Assembly (NCBI GenBank): GCA_943333275.1
Contig: CALQSQ010000033.1
Location: 1 to 54,615 of the forward strand
Origin: Akkermansia muciniphila
GTDB taxonomy: Bacteria; Verrucomicrobiota; Verrucomicrobiia; Verrucomicrobiales; V1-33
Direction: 5' to 3'
Length of the DNA: 54,615 nucleotides
Below the pieces are notes generated by a model. It was not told the DNA's origin. It did no database searches and saw only the letters and a list, made by a program, of their open reading frames with translations. Below are positions 16,272 to 25,877 of the stretch, piece by piece; position 1 is the first letter of the stretch; each line of letters starts with the position of its first letter. The position numbers and the translations under genes were made by a program.

Positions 16272-16829
16272 ATGACCAGACCATCGCCCGCCTTCGGAAA
16301 TGCCCCGACCGAGATTGCTTCGCGCAGCAGGCGGTTGCGTGCCCTTCCTTCGCCAGAGCGAACTCCCCTCTGGCCGGAAAGCGCGCGCTTTTCCCTGCTC
16401 GAGGGTCTGGTGGTCAATGATTTCCGACTCACCATTCAACTCCCGGAATCGAACACCCTCTCCGCCAGCCCGGACCTCTGGCTCGCCTTCGGGTATTTGG
16501 ATGCGCTGAATTTTTATCTGATTCACCTCCAACCCGGTGACGGGGCCTGCCAGCTTGAACTCCATCTCATCAAGTCTGGTCGCCGCATCCGTTTGGCGCA
16601 CGCCACACCCACCACTTCAGGCAGGGCGGTTCGTTTGGAACGAAATTTGCGGACTGGCGGCATCCAAATATTGCTCGATGGATCTGGCGCTCCGGTAATG
16701 TTCGCCACGGATTTAACTTTCGCGAGTGGTCAGATCGGCATCGCCAGCACGCCCGGCGGTTGGCGCAGGGAGGACATCGACCTCCAGGGCATGCTCGCAT
16801 CCCGGTATCCGCTGCAGTCTGCCAGTTAA
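16272..16829 (+). CDS. Small concanavalin-like (DUF1080-like) hypothetical protein
   Basis: The protein has 185 residues and no signal peptide. After a basic N-terminal ~35 residues it is beta-rich, with strands at VVNDFRLTIQLPE, LWLAFGYLDALNFYLIHLQ, ASGQIGIASTPGGW and a final DIDLQGMLAS. This pattern fits the concanavalin-like jellyroll of DUF1080/LamG-type domains. No catalytic residues are evident. It lies between the GTPase gene and a MoxR ATPase gene on the same strand, with a short AT-rich stretch (16205-16245) just upstream that may hold its promoter. The function is unknown. Confidence 0.62.
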   Translation: MTRPSPAFGNAPTEIASRSRRLRALPSPERTPLWPESARFSLLEGLVVNDFRLTIQLPESNTLSASPDLWLAFGYLDALNFYLIHLQPGDGACQLELHLIKSGRRIRLAHATPTTSGRAVRLERNLRTGGIQILLDGSGAPVMFATDLTFASGQIGIASTPGGWRREDIDLQGMLASRYPLQSAS

Positions 16830-16891
16830 ATATCGTTTTGCAGAATCATGGTCTGGTCTAGGCTCGGCGCAAACCCAGCACCAACCGACTT

Positions 16892-17818
16892 GTGAAAGAA
16901 TCCCTCTCTGCTCTTTATCATCGCCTGACTCAAACCGTGCTCGGCGCAGAAGGCCCCGCGCAAATGCTCGTCACCGCGTTGCTGGCAAATGGTCACGTGC
17001 TCATCCAGGGTGCACCGGGCATTGGAAAAACCTCCCTCGCCCAGACCCTCGCCCACAGCATCGACGGCACCTTCAGCCGCATCCAGTTCACTCCCGATCT
17101 CCTCCCCAGCGACATCCTCGGCTACTCCATCTACAACCAGGCCACCGGCAAATTCGAATTCATCCAGGGTCCCGTCTTCCGCAACATCGTTGTGGCGGAC
17201 GAAATCAACCGCACCTCCCCCCGCATCCAGAGCGCCCTGCTCGAATGCATGAACGAGCAGCAAGTCACCATCGACGGCGTCACCCGCCCCCTCGCCTCGC
17301 CCTTCCTCGTCATCGCCACCCAGAACAACCTCTACTCCTCCGGCACCTTCCCCCTGCCCGAACCCCAGCTCGACCGCTTCCTGCTCTCCATCACGATGAC
17401 CCTGCCGGACCTCGACACGCAGACGAACATCCTCCAACTCCACGCCGCCAAGGGCAACACCCCGCCCGACACCGCTCCCCTCCTCCATGCCACCGATATC
17501 GCCGCCATGCAGCAGGAAGTGAAACGTATTCCCGCCAACGACCGCCTCTGCCGCTACATCGCCTTCATCTGCGAAAGCCTCCGCAAACAGGAAGGCACGC
17601 GCGGCAGTCTCTCCGCCCGCGCCTCCATCGCCGTCCTCCGCGCCGCCCAAGCCACCGCCTACCTCGAAGGCGCCAAAGCCGTCTACCCCGACCACGTCAA
17701 AGCCGTCGTCCCCGCCGTCCTCAGCCACCGCCTCGCCAACCGCGACAACCGCACCCAATCCGGCCCCGACCCCGAACAAGTCATCGCCACCGTTCTGCGA
17801 AATGCCCCGGTGCCCTAG
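16892..17818 (+). CDS. MoxR-family AAA+ ATPase
   Basis: The protein has 308 residues from a GTG codon. Walker A is GAPGIGKTSLAQT (about 46-58), Walker B VVADEINRTSPRIQ (about 103-116), sensor 1 is in LVIATQNNLYSSGTFPLPE, and the lid domain holds the LSARASIAVLRAAQA arginine finger/sensor 2 region. MoxR ATPases act as chaperones that mature or activate partner complexes, often with DUF58 or von Willebrand A proteins. None of those partners is next to this gene: downstream is a convergent cytochrome protein. A 7-base inverted repeat (CAACTTC/GAAGTTG, 17820-17842) follows the stop and may be a weak terminator. A second MoxR gene occurs at 49211. Confidence 0.93.
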   Translation: MKESLSALYHRLTQTVLGAEGPAQMLVTALLANGHVLIQGAPGIGKTSLAQTLAHSIDGTFSRIQFTPDLLPSDILGYSIYNQATGKFEFIQGPVFRNIVVADEINRTSPRIQSALLECMNEQQVTIDGVTRPLASPFLVIATQNNLYSSGTFPLPEPQLDRFLLSITMTLPDLDTQTNILQLHAAKGNTPPDTAPLLHATDIAAMQQEVKRIPANDRLCRYIAFICESLRKQEGTRGSLSARASIAVLRAAQATAYLEGAKAVYPDHVKAVVPAVLSHRLANRDNRTQSGPDPEQVIATVLRNAPVP

Positions 17819-17909
17819 ACAACTTCACAGGGTGGGAAGTTGCTCAGGCAGTAGCCTACATTCCATCTCACAGTCGGAGCAGGCAAAACCAGCCGTGCGA
17901 CCAACGGCA

Positions 17910-20900
17910 TCACTTATTCAACGCCTCATCCAGGTTCATCACCTGGTTCGCCACCATCGTCCACGCTGCCAATGTGGCTGGATCCAGGGCGGGGTCAGGC
18001 TTTGATTCGCCGAACGTGATGAGCTTGGCTGCTTCCTCCGCGTTCGCTTTGTAATAGGCCAGCTGTTCGGCGAGCGTCGCATTCACGATGCCCAGCTCTT
18101 CCTTCAGGAAGGGCCGGGAGAGAATCCGCCGGGCCATCGTCTGGAGGGATTTGGTGGAATCATTGGTCCCTGCGCCTGCCTTGAGCGCCTGTTCGGCGAG
18201 GCAGCGTGAGGCTTCGACGAATTGCACGTCGTTCATGGTCACAAGGGCTTGGAGCGGGGTGTTCGCACGCTCGCGGCGGAGACAGCTTACCTCGCGGGCG
18301 GTGGCGTTGAAAATTTCCATGCTCGCAGGTGGCGCAGCGCGTTTCCAGAAGGTGTACATGCTGCGGCGGTAAAGCGCTTCGCCGGAATCGCGGCGGTAGT
18401 TCTTCGTATCGCTCTCGGGCATGGCCACGGCTTCCCAGATGCCATCGGGCTGGTAGGGGCGGACGCTTGCACCACCGATTTTTTTAACGAGCAGTCCGGA
18501 CGCCTGCAGCGCGGAATCGCGAATCACCTCCGCATCCATGCGGAAGCGCGGGCCGCGGCTGAGCAGTCGGTTGGCAGGATCCTTTTCCACCTTCTCCGGC
18601 GTGGCCACCGCCGCCTGGCGGTAAGTAGCGCTGGTGACCATCATCGTGAACAATTTCTTCACATCATACCCTGATTCCTTAAATTCCACGGCCAGCCAAT
18701 CCAGCAGTTCCGGATGGCTCGGAGCATCGCCCATGATCCCGAAATCCTCCGAAGTCTTAACCAGTCCGGTGCCAAAAATCTCCTGCCAGAATCGATTCAC
18801 GGTCACGCGGGCGGTGAGTGGATTCTCAGGACTCATGATCCATTGGGCGAGCCCCAAACGATTGTGGGGAGCATCGGCGGGAAAAGAATGAAGGGCGGCG
18901 GGAGTGGTGGCTTCCACCTGGTCACGCGGTTGATCGTAGGAACCACGGAAGAGCACCGCAGCCATCGGCTTGGCATCCATTTTCTCCTGCTGCACATGCG
19001 CCACGGGGCTGCGGGAATTGATGGCGTCACGTTCACCTTCCAGCGCGCGCACCTTCTGCTGCGCGGCATTCCACGTATCCTCCTTGGTGGTCACATAATA
19101 GTTAAATAGCGAGGCCGTTTGCTCCGGAGTGCGTTTATCGGCGGGAATGGCCAGCAGCGATTCCAAGGTGGAATTGTTTGCCAGCACCGCCACTTCCTCA
19201 GGATCCAGCAGGCGCGAATAGATCCGCACGTCCTGCACGGAACCTCCCTCGAACGCCTCGCCACCAGTGCGCTGACCCACGCGGAACGAGGCATTCGTGC
19301 GAATGCTGTCCTTGAGGGTGTTCGTTTCCACTTCCTGCATCGTTTGTTTTCCATTGAGGAAAATTTTCAATCCCTCGGGCTTGCCGCTGCCATCGTAGGT
19401 CACGAAGACATGCTCCCATTCGCCCTGACGCAGACCGCTTTGTTTGGTGCGCACTTTCATGGCATTGTCGGGCCAGTGATTGACAAAATGCGCTGCGAGT
19501 TCCGTGCCGTTGTTGATGAATAAATCCCATCCGCGATACCCTGCACCAGGCACATCCATGCGGGCCATCACCGCCCCATAGGCACCAAATCCCTTGGGCA
19601 CCAGAATCCATGCGCCGTAACTGAAGGCCTGCGATTTCTCAAAGTCCCCGGCTGCGCCAAAATCAAAATTCATGCCCTTCGCAAAAACCGGGCTCGCCCC
19701 CAGTTTCCCTCCCGGCTGCCAGGTCACGGGCGACGTTGCCTTGTAGGTTTTGGTGGGCTGATTGCACACATCGCTCACCTCCTCACCCTTGCCCTCATTC
19801 AGCGGGGCGTGGACCACAAGGTCGCGGCTGGGAATCTCCTTGCTAAGTCCGCCGGGAGGAAGGGTGGCAATCCATTTTTGGAAGCGCGGTTGTGCCTGCT
19901 GCTTCACGGTTTCGATTTCCTTTTGCCCTGCTGCAATCTCCGCAGGCAAAGCTTCCAATCGAGACCGGTCAGCCATGAGTGGCACGCGAATGCTCGGCTG
20001 GGTGTCGCGGACATTTCCATCGAAAGCAGCCTGCGTCGTATTACGGAAAAAGGCGCTGAGGGCGTAGAAATCCTTCGATGAAATGGGATCGAACTTGTGA
20101 TCATGGCACACGGCGCAATTCGTCGTCAGTCCCAGCCACACCCAACCCGTAGTCTCCACCCGCTCCCGGGCATAGAGGGCCAGATTTTCCTCTGCGATCG
20201 TTCCACCCTCATTGGTCGTGATATTGCAGCGGTGAAATCCCGTGGCCACCAATTGATCCGGCGTCGGTTTTGGAAGCAAATCACCGGCCACCTGTTCAAT
20301 GGTAAACTGATCAAACGGCTGGTTCTTGTTGAAGGCATTGATCACCCAGTCGCGATAGGGCCAAATTTCCCGGTAGTTATCGAAATGAAGTCCATGCGTG
20401 TCCGCATACCGGGCGGCATCCAGCCAGTAACGCCCGCGGTGCTCACCCCACTGGGGTCGCGCCATCCAGGTGGCGACCAGCTTCTCATAAGCATCCGGAG
20501 CTTGATCGGCCACGAATGCCTCCACCTCGGCCGGATCAGGCGGAAGCCCCGTCAGGTCCAGGGACAGTCGCCGGGCCAGCGCATGCCGATCCGCCTGCGG
20601 TGCGGGTTCCAGACCGCTGGCCTCCAGTTTTTGCAGGACAAAGGCATCGATGGGATTCCTCACCAGCCCGGCATGCGCCACAGTGGGAACCGGCGGGCGT
20701 TCGGGCTTGATCAGCGACCAATGCGGCAGCCAGTTGGCTCCCTGGTTGATCCATGCCTTCACAAGGGAAATTTCCTCCGGCTTTAATTCCTTGTGGGATT
20801 CCGCAGGGGGCATGTGGTCATCCGGATCCGTCGTCGTCAGGCGCTGATAGAGCGGACTGCCGTCGGCATTTCCTGCAATGACGGTAGGCCCGCGTTTGTC

Positions 20901-21095
20901 AGTGCTGGCAAAGAATCCCTCTTTTGTATCCAGCCGCAGCCCAGCTTTGCGCGATCCCGGATCGGGCCCATGACAATGAAAGCAATTCTCGGACAAGATC
21001 GGCCGAATTACCTTGTTGAAATGAATGGGTCCCTCCGCCGCAGCGTGCGAAACTGTCAGGAGGATACCAACGAAATATATCTTGGGGGAGATCAT
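17910..21095 (-). CDS. Planctomycetes-type cytochrome c / DUF1549 / LamG / DUF1553 (PSD1-type) secreted protein
   Basis: The protein has 1061 residues. The ATG at 21095 is chosen because it gives a signal peptide (ISPKIYFVGILLTVSHAAA) and has an AGGAAG Shine-Dalgarno-like element upstream; the frame stays open further upstream without homology. Domain order: a haem site CFHCHGPD at 38-45 in a Planctomycetes cytochrome C domain; DUF1549 (with LTGLPPDPAEVEAFV and GEHRGRYWLDAARYADTHG); a LamG-like jellyroll in the middle (about 550-720); and DUF1553 at the C-terminus (with RLGLAQWIMSPENPLTARV, NRFWQEIFGTGLVKTSEDFG and NTPLQALVTMND). These very large exported proteins are characteristic of Planctomycetes and Verrucomicrobia and are often next to sulfatases or DUF1501 genes. 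No DUF1501 gene follows here. A role in polysaccharide breakdown with electron transfer is proposed for the family but not proven. Confidence 0.92.
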   Translation of the reverse strand: MISPKIYFVGILLTVSHAAAEGPIHFNKVIRPILSENCFHCHGPDPGSRKAGLRLDTKEGFFASTDKRGPTVIAGNADGSPLYQRLTTTDPDDHMPPAESHKELKPEEISLVKAWINQGANWLPHWSLIKPERPPVPTVAHAGLVRNPIDAFVLQKLEASGLEPAPQADRHALARRLSLDLTGLPPDPAEVEAFVADQAPDAYEKLVATWMARPQWGEHRGRYWLDAARYADTHGLHFDNYREIWPYRDWVINAFNKNQPFDQFTIEQVAGDLLPKPTPDQLVATGFHRCNITTNEGGTIAEENLALYARERVETTGWVWLGLTTNCAVCHDHKFDPISSKDFYALSAFFRNTTQAAFDGNVRDTQPSIRVPLMADRSRLEALPAEIAAGQKEIETVKQQAQPRFQKWIATLPPGGLSKEIPSRDLVVHAPLNEGKGEEVSDVCNQPTKTYKATSPVTWQPGGKLGASPVFAKGMNFDFGAAGDFEKSQAFSYGAWILVPKGFGAYGAVMARMDVPGAGYRGWDLFINNGTELAAHFVNHWPDNAMKVRTKQSGLRQGEWEHVFVTYDGSGKPEGLKIFLNGKQTMQEVETNTLKDSIRTNASFRVGQRTGGEAFEGGSVQDVRIYSRLLDPEEVAVLANNSTLESLLAIPADKRTPEQTASLFNYYVTTKEDTWNAAQQKVRALEGERDAINSRSPVAHVQQEKMDAKPMAAVLFRGSYDQPRDQVEATTPAALHSFPADAPHNRLGLAQWIMSPENPLTARVTVNRFWQEIFGTGLVKTSEDFGIMGDAPSHPELLDWLAVEFKESGYDVKKLFTMMVTSATYRQAAVATPEKVEKDPANRLLSRGPRFRMDAEVIRDSALQASGLLVKKIGGASVRPYQPDGIWEAVAMPESDTKNYRRDSGEALYRRSMYTFWKRAAPPASMEIFNATAREVSCLRRERANTPLQALVTMNDVQFVEASRCLAEQALKAGAGTNDSTKSLQTMARRILSRPFLKEELGIVNATLAEQLAYYKANAEEAAKLITFGESKPDPALDPATLAAWTMVANQVMNLDEALNK

Positions 21096-21165
21096 GAAGT
21101 AACTTCCTCGCGATTCCCTGTCACTCAAGGGCAGAGTGCGCCCTTCGCGGATTCGCGGATACCCC

Positions 21166-23868
21166 CTAAACTTCCGGTTCGGGCACAGGAACCGTTTCCG
21201 TGGACTCTTCAAGGGTCTCCTGAGGCTTCTTGCGCGGAGCCCGTCGCTTGGGGGTCGGTTCGTCGGGAGTAATTTCTCCATCGAGGGGCGGATTCGCAAC
21301 TTCCGGGGGCAGGGTAACCTTGACTCTGGCCGGGGCTGATTTCTCAAGGGACTTGAGCTTGGAGGCGATTTCATCGCGTTCCTTGGCGATGGTCTTGATG
21401 TCTGTTTCAACGCGTTTCCGAGCGCCTACGGCTTCATAGAGGCGCGACTCCAAATTGCGGTATTGGATTCGCAGCACCCCGTGCGCCTTTTCTTCCTGAG
21501 AAAGATTGGCCTTGAGTCGCTCGATGCTGGCCGCCTTGTCCACGGAATCGAATCTCCGCTGCAACGTGGCATAGCGCCCAAGCGCCGTGCTCAGATCCTG
21601 GCGGGCCTTGTCGGCTTCCAGTCTGAGCGCTTCGTAATCCCCCCTTGGGATGGATGCCGCACGGAGGTTGAGCATTTCCGCCTCCGTTTCCTTCTGGAGT
21701 TTCTGCGAGGCCTCGGCTGCCGACAGTGCGCTCTTCGCTTCCTCCTGGCTTTTAATGGCTTCCTGTTCCGCAGTGGCCAGACGCTGCGCAACCTCGTGTT
21801 GATCCGTTGGGATGGCCGCATAGGATTCCTTCAATGCTTCCAGTTCAGCCACCAGACGGACCTGGGATTCACGGGCAATTTTGAGTTCGACCGCCATCTC
21901 CTCCTGGGATTCTGAAACAGCCGTCACCGGAGGCGCCTCACGTGCAGCAGCCAACTGTTCGGAAAGCGACCGGTGCTCACTCTGCAGCGCTCCATGGCGG
22001 GAAAGCGCCTCTTGCAGAGCAGCACGTTCCGCTTCCAAAGTGGCTTCAAGATCGATTCGACGCTGATTCAACTCCGCCTGCTGCGAGCGCAGCGACTCCA
22101 CCTCCTCGACCGGCCGATGCGTGGATTCCATTTCCGCCAGCTGCTCGGCCAGTGCGGCTTTCCCGGCCTGCAGCTCTTCGGTCAAATGTTGCGCGGCCTC
22201 CAGCTCAGCGCGCATCTGAAGTTTCTCCTCCTCCGCCTGATGAAATTGCGCCATCGCCGCTTCCAATTCGGCAGGGGATATGGCGTGCTGCGCTGCGGTG
22301 GTCAGCTTCCGATCGAGCTCCTCACACTCCCGCGATTTCACGGCGACTTGCTCCAATACCTTTTCCAGTTCCTCCTGCATCCTCGAGCGGGTCTGCGCGT
22401 GTTGTTCCTGAGCCTGCTGCAATGCCGATTGCAATCCCTCCAACTCTGCGCGCTCGACATATTTATCGGAAATGCCAGCCAGTTGCTCCTCCAATGCCGC
22501 TCTCTGCGACGCATGGTCAGCCGCTGTCTTTTCCACTGAAGCAAATGCATCCTTCAAGGATCGCTGCTCCTCATTTGCAAGGCTGAGCGAAGCTTGCACT
22601 GCGGCGAGTTCTCCTCTGCCAACATGCGTTTCGCGCACACCGGCCAGTTCGGACACCAGGCTCTCTTTTTCGGAGGAAATCTTTTCCAACTCCGCCTTCT
22701 TTGCCGCCAGATCACGCTCAAATTGCCCACGAAGTTTCTCCATCTCCTCGGTCGCGACGAGGCTGTCCTGCACGCTGGCATGACTCGCTTCAAGCGCCAC
22801 CCTTTGTTGGGTCACTTCCTCAAGCTGATCGCGCGTTTCCCGTGATTCACGCTCAAGAGCGGTCCTTTCCTGCTCCCAGGCCTGCTGAAGCGCAGTCAGT
22901 TCGGCTTTTGAAATATAATCGACCCGGGCCGCCACCTGTGATTCCAATTCCTGCTGATTCTGCTGCAATTGCAAGATTTGCCCCTGCCATGCCTGCGCCT
23001 TCCCAGCATCGTCTTTTGCTCCCTGCAACGACGATTGCAGTTCGGCCACGGTCGCCTCCAATTGACTGGCCAGCGTCTGCTGCGATTGCACCCTGGAGCG
23101 AAGTTCCTCCAATTCCTGCGCAGGATGCGCGGCAATCTGGCCTTTGGCGGCGCCCAACTCATTCTGCAGCCCGGCAATGGTCTGGGCCAGGTGTTCCTCG
23201 TTTTTACGATGCTGGATCATTTCATCCTGCAGACTGTCCAGGCGGGTCTTGGGAACGTGGGATTTCGCCAGCGATTCCTTCTCCTCGCGGGCTTCGTTCA
23301 GTAGTTTTTTCAAATGCGCGATCTCATTCGATTCCGTGCTGAGAGTGAGCCGCTCGGTCAGATTGGAGGGACGCGCCGGACTTGCTCCCTGCTTGGTCAC
23401 CGAGGGCGGCGCCGTACTCAGCCCAGCCTTGATTTTCGGCAGCAGCGCCGCCGCTGCACTCACTTGGAATTTCCTGCGCAACGCTTCCATCTCTCCCAAA
23501 GACAACCCCGATTCCGCGCTCAGTTTATCGAGCCCTGCCTGGTCCAATCCGGCTTGCAGAGCCAGTAAAACCTGCGCCTCCTTGGAAGGGAAATTTTCCA
23601 GCAAATCCTTCGTCAGCGACGCCGTCGTCAGATTCAACTCCACCCCTCTGGAAAAATAGGTTTCCAAGGGCACGACCATCTCCGCCGCAGCCTGGGCCAG
23701 ACGCTCGTGCAATTGAACCTCCGGGTCGGAAATGCCCACGGGCTTGGGCTCAGGCACGGCAGGTACGACCACCGCGGGTGCCGGGGCGGATTTACGGCCC
23801 AGGAGCCACGCCGCGACGCCAGTCACCACCACGAGGGCGAGAACGAAAAGAATCTGAGGAACTGTCAT
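21166..23868 (-). CDS. Large membrane-anchored coiled-coil protein
   Basis: The protein has 900 residues. The N-terminus has one hydrophobic segment (PQILFVLALVVVTGVAAWLL, about 4-23) followed by a Pro/Ala linker. Residues ~50-130 form a small helical region, and from ~170 to ~840 there is nearly unbroken heptad-rich helix full of Glu, Gln, Ala, Leu and Lys (for example ELAAVQASLSLANEEQRSL). The tail is basic then Pro/Glu-rich. This fits an inner-membrane-anchored rod, comparable in shape to SMC-arm or myosin-like proteins, but there is no ATPase head. The internal repetitiveness reflects coiled coil rather than exact DNA repeats. It is the last gene before the cytochrome protein and follows the hydroxyacid dehydrogenase gene by 78 bases. 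The function is unknown; a cell-shape or envelope-spanning role is a guess. Confidence 0.78.
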   Translation of the reverse strand: MTVPQILFVLALVVVTGVAAWLLGRKSAPAPAVVVPAVPEPKPVGISDPEVQLHERLAQAAAEMVVPLETYFSRGVELNLTTASLTKDLLENFPSKEAQVLLALQAGLDQAGLDKLSAESGLSLGEMEALRRKFQVSAAAALLPKIKAGLSTAPPSVTKQGASPARPSNLTERLTLSTESNEIAHLKKLLNEAREEKESLAKSHVPKTRLDSLQDEMIQHRKNEEHLAQTIAGLQNELGAAKGQIAAHPAQELEELRSRVQSQQTLASQLEATVAELQSSLQGAKDDAGKAQAWQGQILQLQQNQQELESQVAARVDYISKAELTALQQAWEQERTALERESRETRDQLEEVTQQRVALEASHASVQDSLVATEEMEKLRGQFERDLAAKKAELEKISSEKESLVSELAGVRETHVGRGELAAVQASLSLANEEQRSLKDAFASVEKTAADHASQRAALEEQLAGISDKYVERAELEGLQSALQQAQEQHAQTRSRMQEELEKVLEQVAVKSRECEELDRKLTTAAQHAISPAELEAAMAQFHQAEEEKLQMRAELEAAQHLTEELQAGKAALAEQLAEMESTHRPVEEVESLRSQQAELNQRRIDLEATLEAERAALQEALSRHGALQSEHRSLSEQLAAAREAPPVTAVSESQEEMAVELKIARESQVRLVAELEALKESYAAIPTDQHEVAQRLATAEQEAIKSQEEAKSALSAAEASQKLQKETEAEMLNLRAASIPRGDYEALRLEADKARQDLSTALGRYATLQRRFDSVDKAASIERLKANLSQEEKAHGVLRIQYRNLESRLYEAVGARKRVETDIKTIAKERDEIASKLKSLEKSAPARVKVTLPPEVANPPLDGEITPDEPTPKRRAPRKKPQETLEESTETVPVPEPEV

Positions 23869-23946
23869 AAACAGCGTGGGTAACGGACTCTCGTGGGATC
23901 GTCAACCCTGCCGTCAATCAAATCCACGGACCTTCCCCTCCCGGCT

Positions 23947-24924
23947 TCAGGGCATCACCTGATCCACCAGCGGCTGGCCGCTCACAAACCGCTCGAGATT
24001 GCCCAGAAAATGCCTCACCAGCGTCGCCGTTTCATTCTGATGCCCACCCGCCAGGTGGGGGGTGATGTGACAATTTGGCTCCTGCCAGAGCGGGTGATCG
24101 TCGGGCAGGGGCTCAGGATCGGTCACATCCAGCCAGGCTGCGGCCAATCGACCTGTGTGCAAGGCATCGCGAAGCGCGCCCTGATCCACGGTGGTTCCCC
24201 GTCCGATATTGTAAAAGACCGCCCCAGGCTTCATTTGGGCAAACCGACTTTCATTAAAGAAAAGCCGCGTTTCGGCACTGTCCGGGAGAATGTTGATCAC
24301 ATGGTCCGCCTGCTTGGCCAGCGTTTCCGCAAGCGCCGATTCGGTAATCACCGGCACCCCCTCGTCTCCCCGGGCCCGGCGTCGATACGCCAGAATGTTC
24401 ATGTTCAGCGGTCGCAGCATTTCCACCAGCCGCTTGGCTATGGATCCATATCCGAGGATCAGAACCGTCTGCCCCGCCAACGGGATCGAGGCCCCGCGCA
24501 TCTGATGCCAGAGCGCCGTGCCATTGGCGGTCCGGGTCTTCAGTCCCAGCGGCAAGCTCCGCGCCTGGGCGAGTAGGAAACTGAAGACATGCGTGGCACA
24601 CGCTTCCTGATAGACGGCCGCGCTGTTGGTCACTGGAATGCCGCGGGCCTTCATCTTGCCGCGGAACTCCGGCGTGTCATAGCGGGTGATTCCGGAGGAA
24701 CTCACATGAATCCATTTCAGATGCTTCGCTTCATCAATCGCCGCGAGATCGGGCTGGCCGAAGGAAACGTCGGCGGTTTCAAACTGCGGATCGCGCTCCG
24801 CCTTGGCCAGCACTGAAGTGACGGGCTTGCTGGGGAAGACCAACTCGTGGCCGCGGGTGCCCTCGCGCAGCATTTCGAGGTGCTCGGGCGATAAAATCAA
24901 ATCTGCGTGGATGCGAAGTTTCAT
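23947..24924 (-). CDS. D-isomer-specific 2-hydroxyacid dehydrogenase
   Basis: The protein has 325 residues, the usual length. The NAD-binding loop is VLILGYGSIAKRLVEML (GxGxxx form GYGSIA). The catalytic Arg is in the region around residue 235, where NIGRGTTVDQGALRDAL follows a conserved strand. The Glu is near DVTDPEPLPDDHPLW and the catalytic His in CHITPHLAGGHQNE. Such enzymes reduce 2-keto acids to D-2-hydroxy acids or oxidise 3-phosphoglycerate; it lacks the ACT domain of serine-pathway SerA, so a general 2-ketoacid reductase is more likely. It lies 44 bases downstream of the ABC importer genes and may share their transcript. Confidence 0.9.
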   Translation of the reverse strand: MKLRIHADLILSPEHLEMLREGTRGHELVFPSKPVTSVLAKAERDPQFETADVSFGQPDLAAIDEAKHLKWIHVSSSGITRYDTPEFRGKMKARGIPVTNSAAVYQEACATHVFSFLLAQARSLPLGLKTRTANGTALWHQMRGASIPLAGQTVLILGYGSIAKRLVEMLRPLNMNILAYRRRARGDEGVPVITESALAETLAKQADHVINILPDSAETRLFFNESRFAQMKPGAVFYNIGRGTTVDQGALRDALHTGRLAAAWLDVTDPEPLPDDHPLWQEPNCHITPHLAGGHQNETATLVRHFLGNLERFVSGQPLVDQVMP

Positions 24925-24968
24925 GGCCGCCTATGTGAGCCAGACCACAGATGAAATCAATCCCAAAG

Positions 24969-25877
24969 CTACCGCTCCGGAATCGGAGGCGGAGATTCGA
25001 GGCCCATGGCGCTATCCAGACTTCCGGATAAAATAGCCGGGGCTTCCTCATCATCTGCAAGAACATCCAGACCGGGAGCGGTGAAGGTGCGTTCGGAAAT
25101 CCGCAGTCCCTCGGAAATGATATCGATCCGCGTCGATAGCCCCGCGCTGTCCCGCGTCGTCATGCCCACCTCACACAAGTGAATGATCTGCTGTTCGGTC
25201 TTTTCAATTTCCGCCTCGGCCAGGCTCAGACTGCTCTGCGCCTTCTCATGGTTGGCAATCCGCTCGCGAATCGTTTTGATCCGCTCGCGAATGGAAACAG
25301 TCAGCCGACCCTCGATGCCACTCGCCTTGTCCTCCGTTTCACTTTGCTGCAACTGACGTTCTGACATTGCCAATTCAGCCTTGATGTCCTCACTGCTGCA
25401 GGATGCCAGAAACCGGGCCAGTCCTGTCTTCTGATTCAACAATTTCAAATACAACCAGAGCATCCGATCCAGCGATTCCCCGCGAAACTCCGACCCCTTG
25501 GAGTCATCCGTGCCGTCCGTGTCCATCTGCCTGCGCAATTCCAGCAGCGCGGCACACCGATCCCGTAACATCGCAAATCGTTCCGCATCCCGGGGATCCA
25601 GAAATGCCATGAGTTTGCTAAACTGGCGTGCCGGATTCGATTTCGCGCCCGAGGAGGAGGAGGAAAGGGATCCCCCTTTTTCCAGCACCAGCGCCCTTTG
25701 GAAACGAGGATTCACGCCCATGGTTCCAAGATAGAGCAATTCGGCAGCCGCCACGGCCGGAAGCACCACATCGGGATGGCCGCTGAGCAGCCCAAAGGCC
25801 ACTCCTGCACCCACGGCGAGCAGATTCCAGTGCCATTTGAAGGCACGCTTGATCATGGCGAGGAAGCCGTCTTTCAT
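24969..25877 (-). CDS. Membrane protein with helical cytoplasmic domain, linked to an ABC importer
   Basis: The protein has 302 residues. A hydrophobic hairpin near the N-terminus (WNLLAVGAGVAFGLLSG and VVLPAVAAAELLYLGTM, about 17-52) is followed by a long charged helical region with a coiled coil at about 170-245 (IRERIKTIRERIANHEK and SLAEAEIEKTEQQIIHLCEV) and a Pro-rich tail ending PPPIPER. The start overlaps the ATPase stop as ATGA, so it is tightly coupled to the ABC genes. I do not recognise the family. It could be a regulator or structural partner of the transporter; that is inference from position. Confidence 0.72.
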   Translation of the reverse strand: MKDGFLAMIKRAFKWHWNLLAVGAGVAFGLLSGHPDVVLPAVAAAELLYLGTMGVNPRFQRALVLEKGGSLSSSSSGAKSNPARQFSKLMAFLDPRDAERFAMLRDRCAALLELRRQMDTDGTDDSKGSEFRGESLDRMLWLYLKLLNQKTGLARFLASCSSEDIKAELAMSERQLQQSETEDKASGIEGRLTVSIRERIKTIRERIANHEKAQSSLSLAEAEIEKTEQQIIHLCEVGMTTRDSAGLSTRIDIISEGLRISERTFTAPGLDVLADDEEAPAILSGSLDSAMGLESPPPIPER

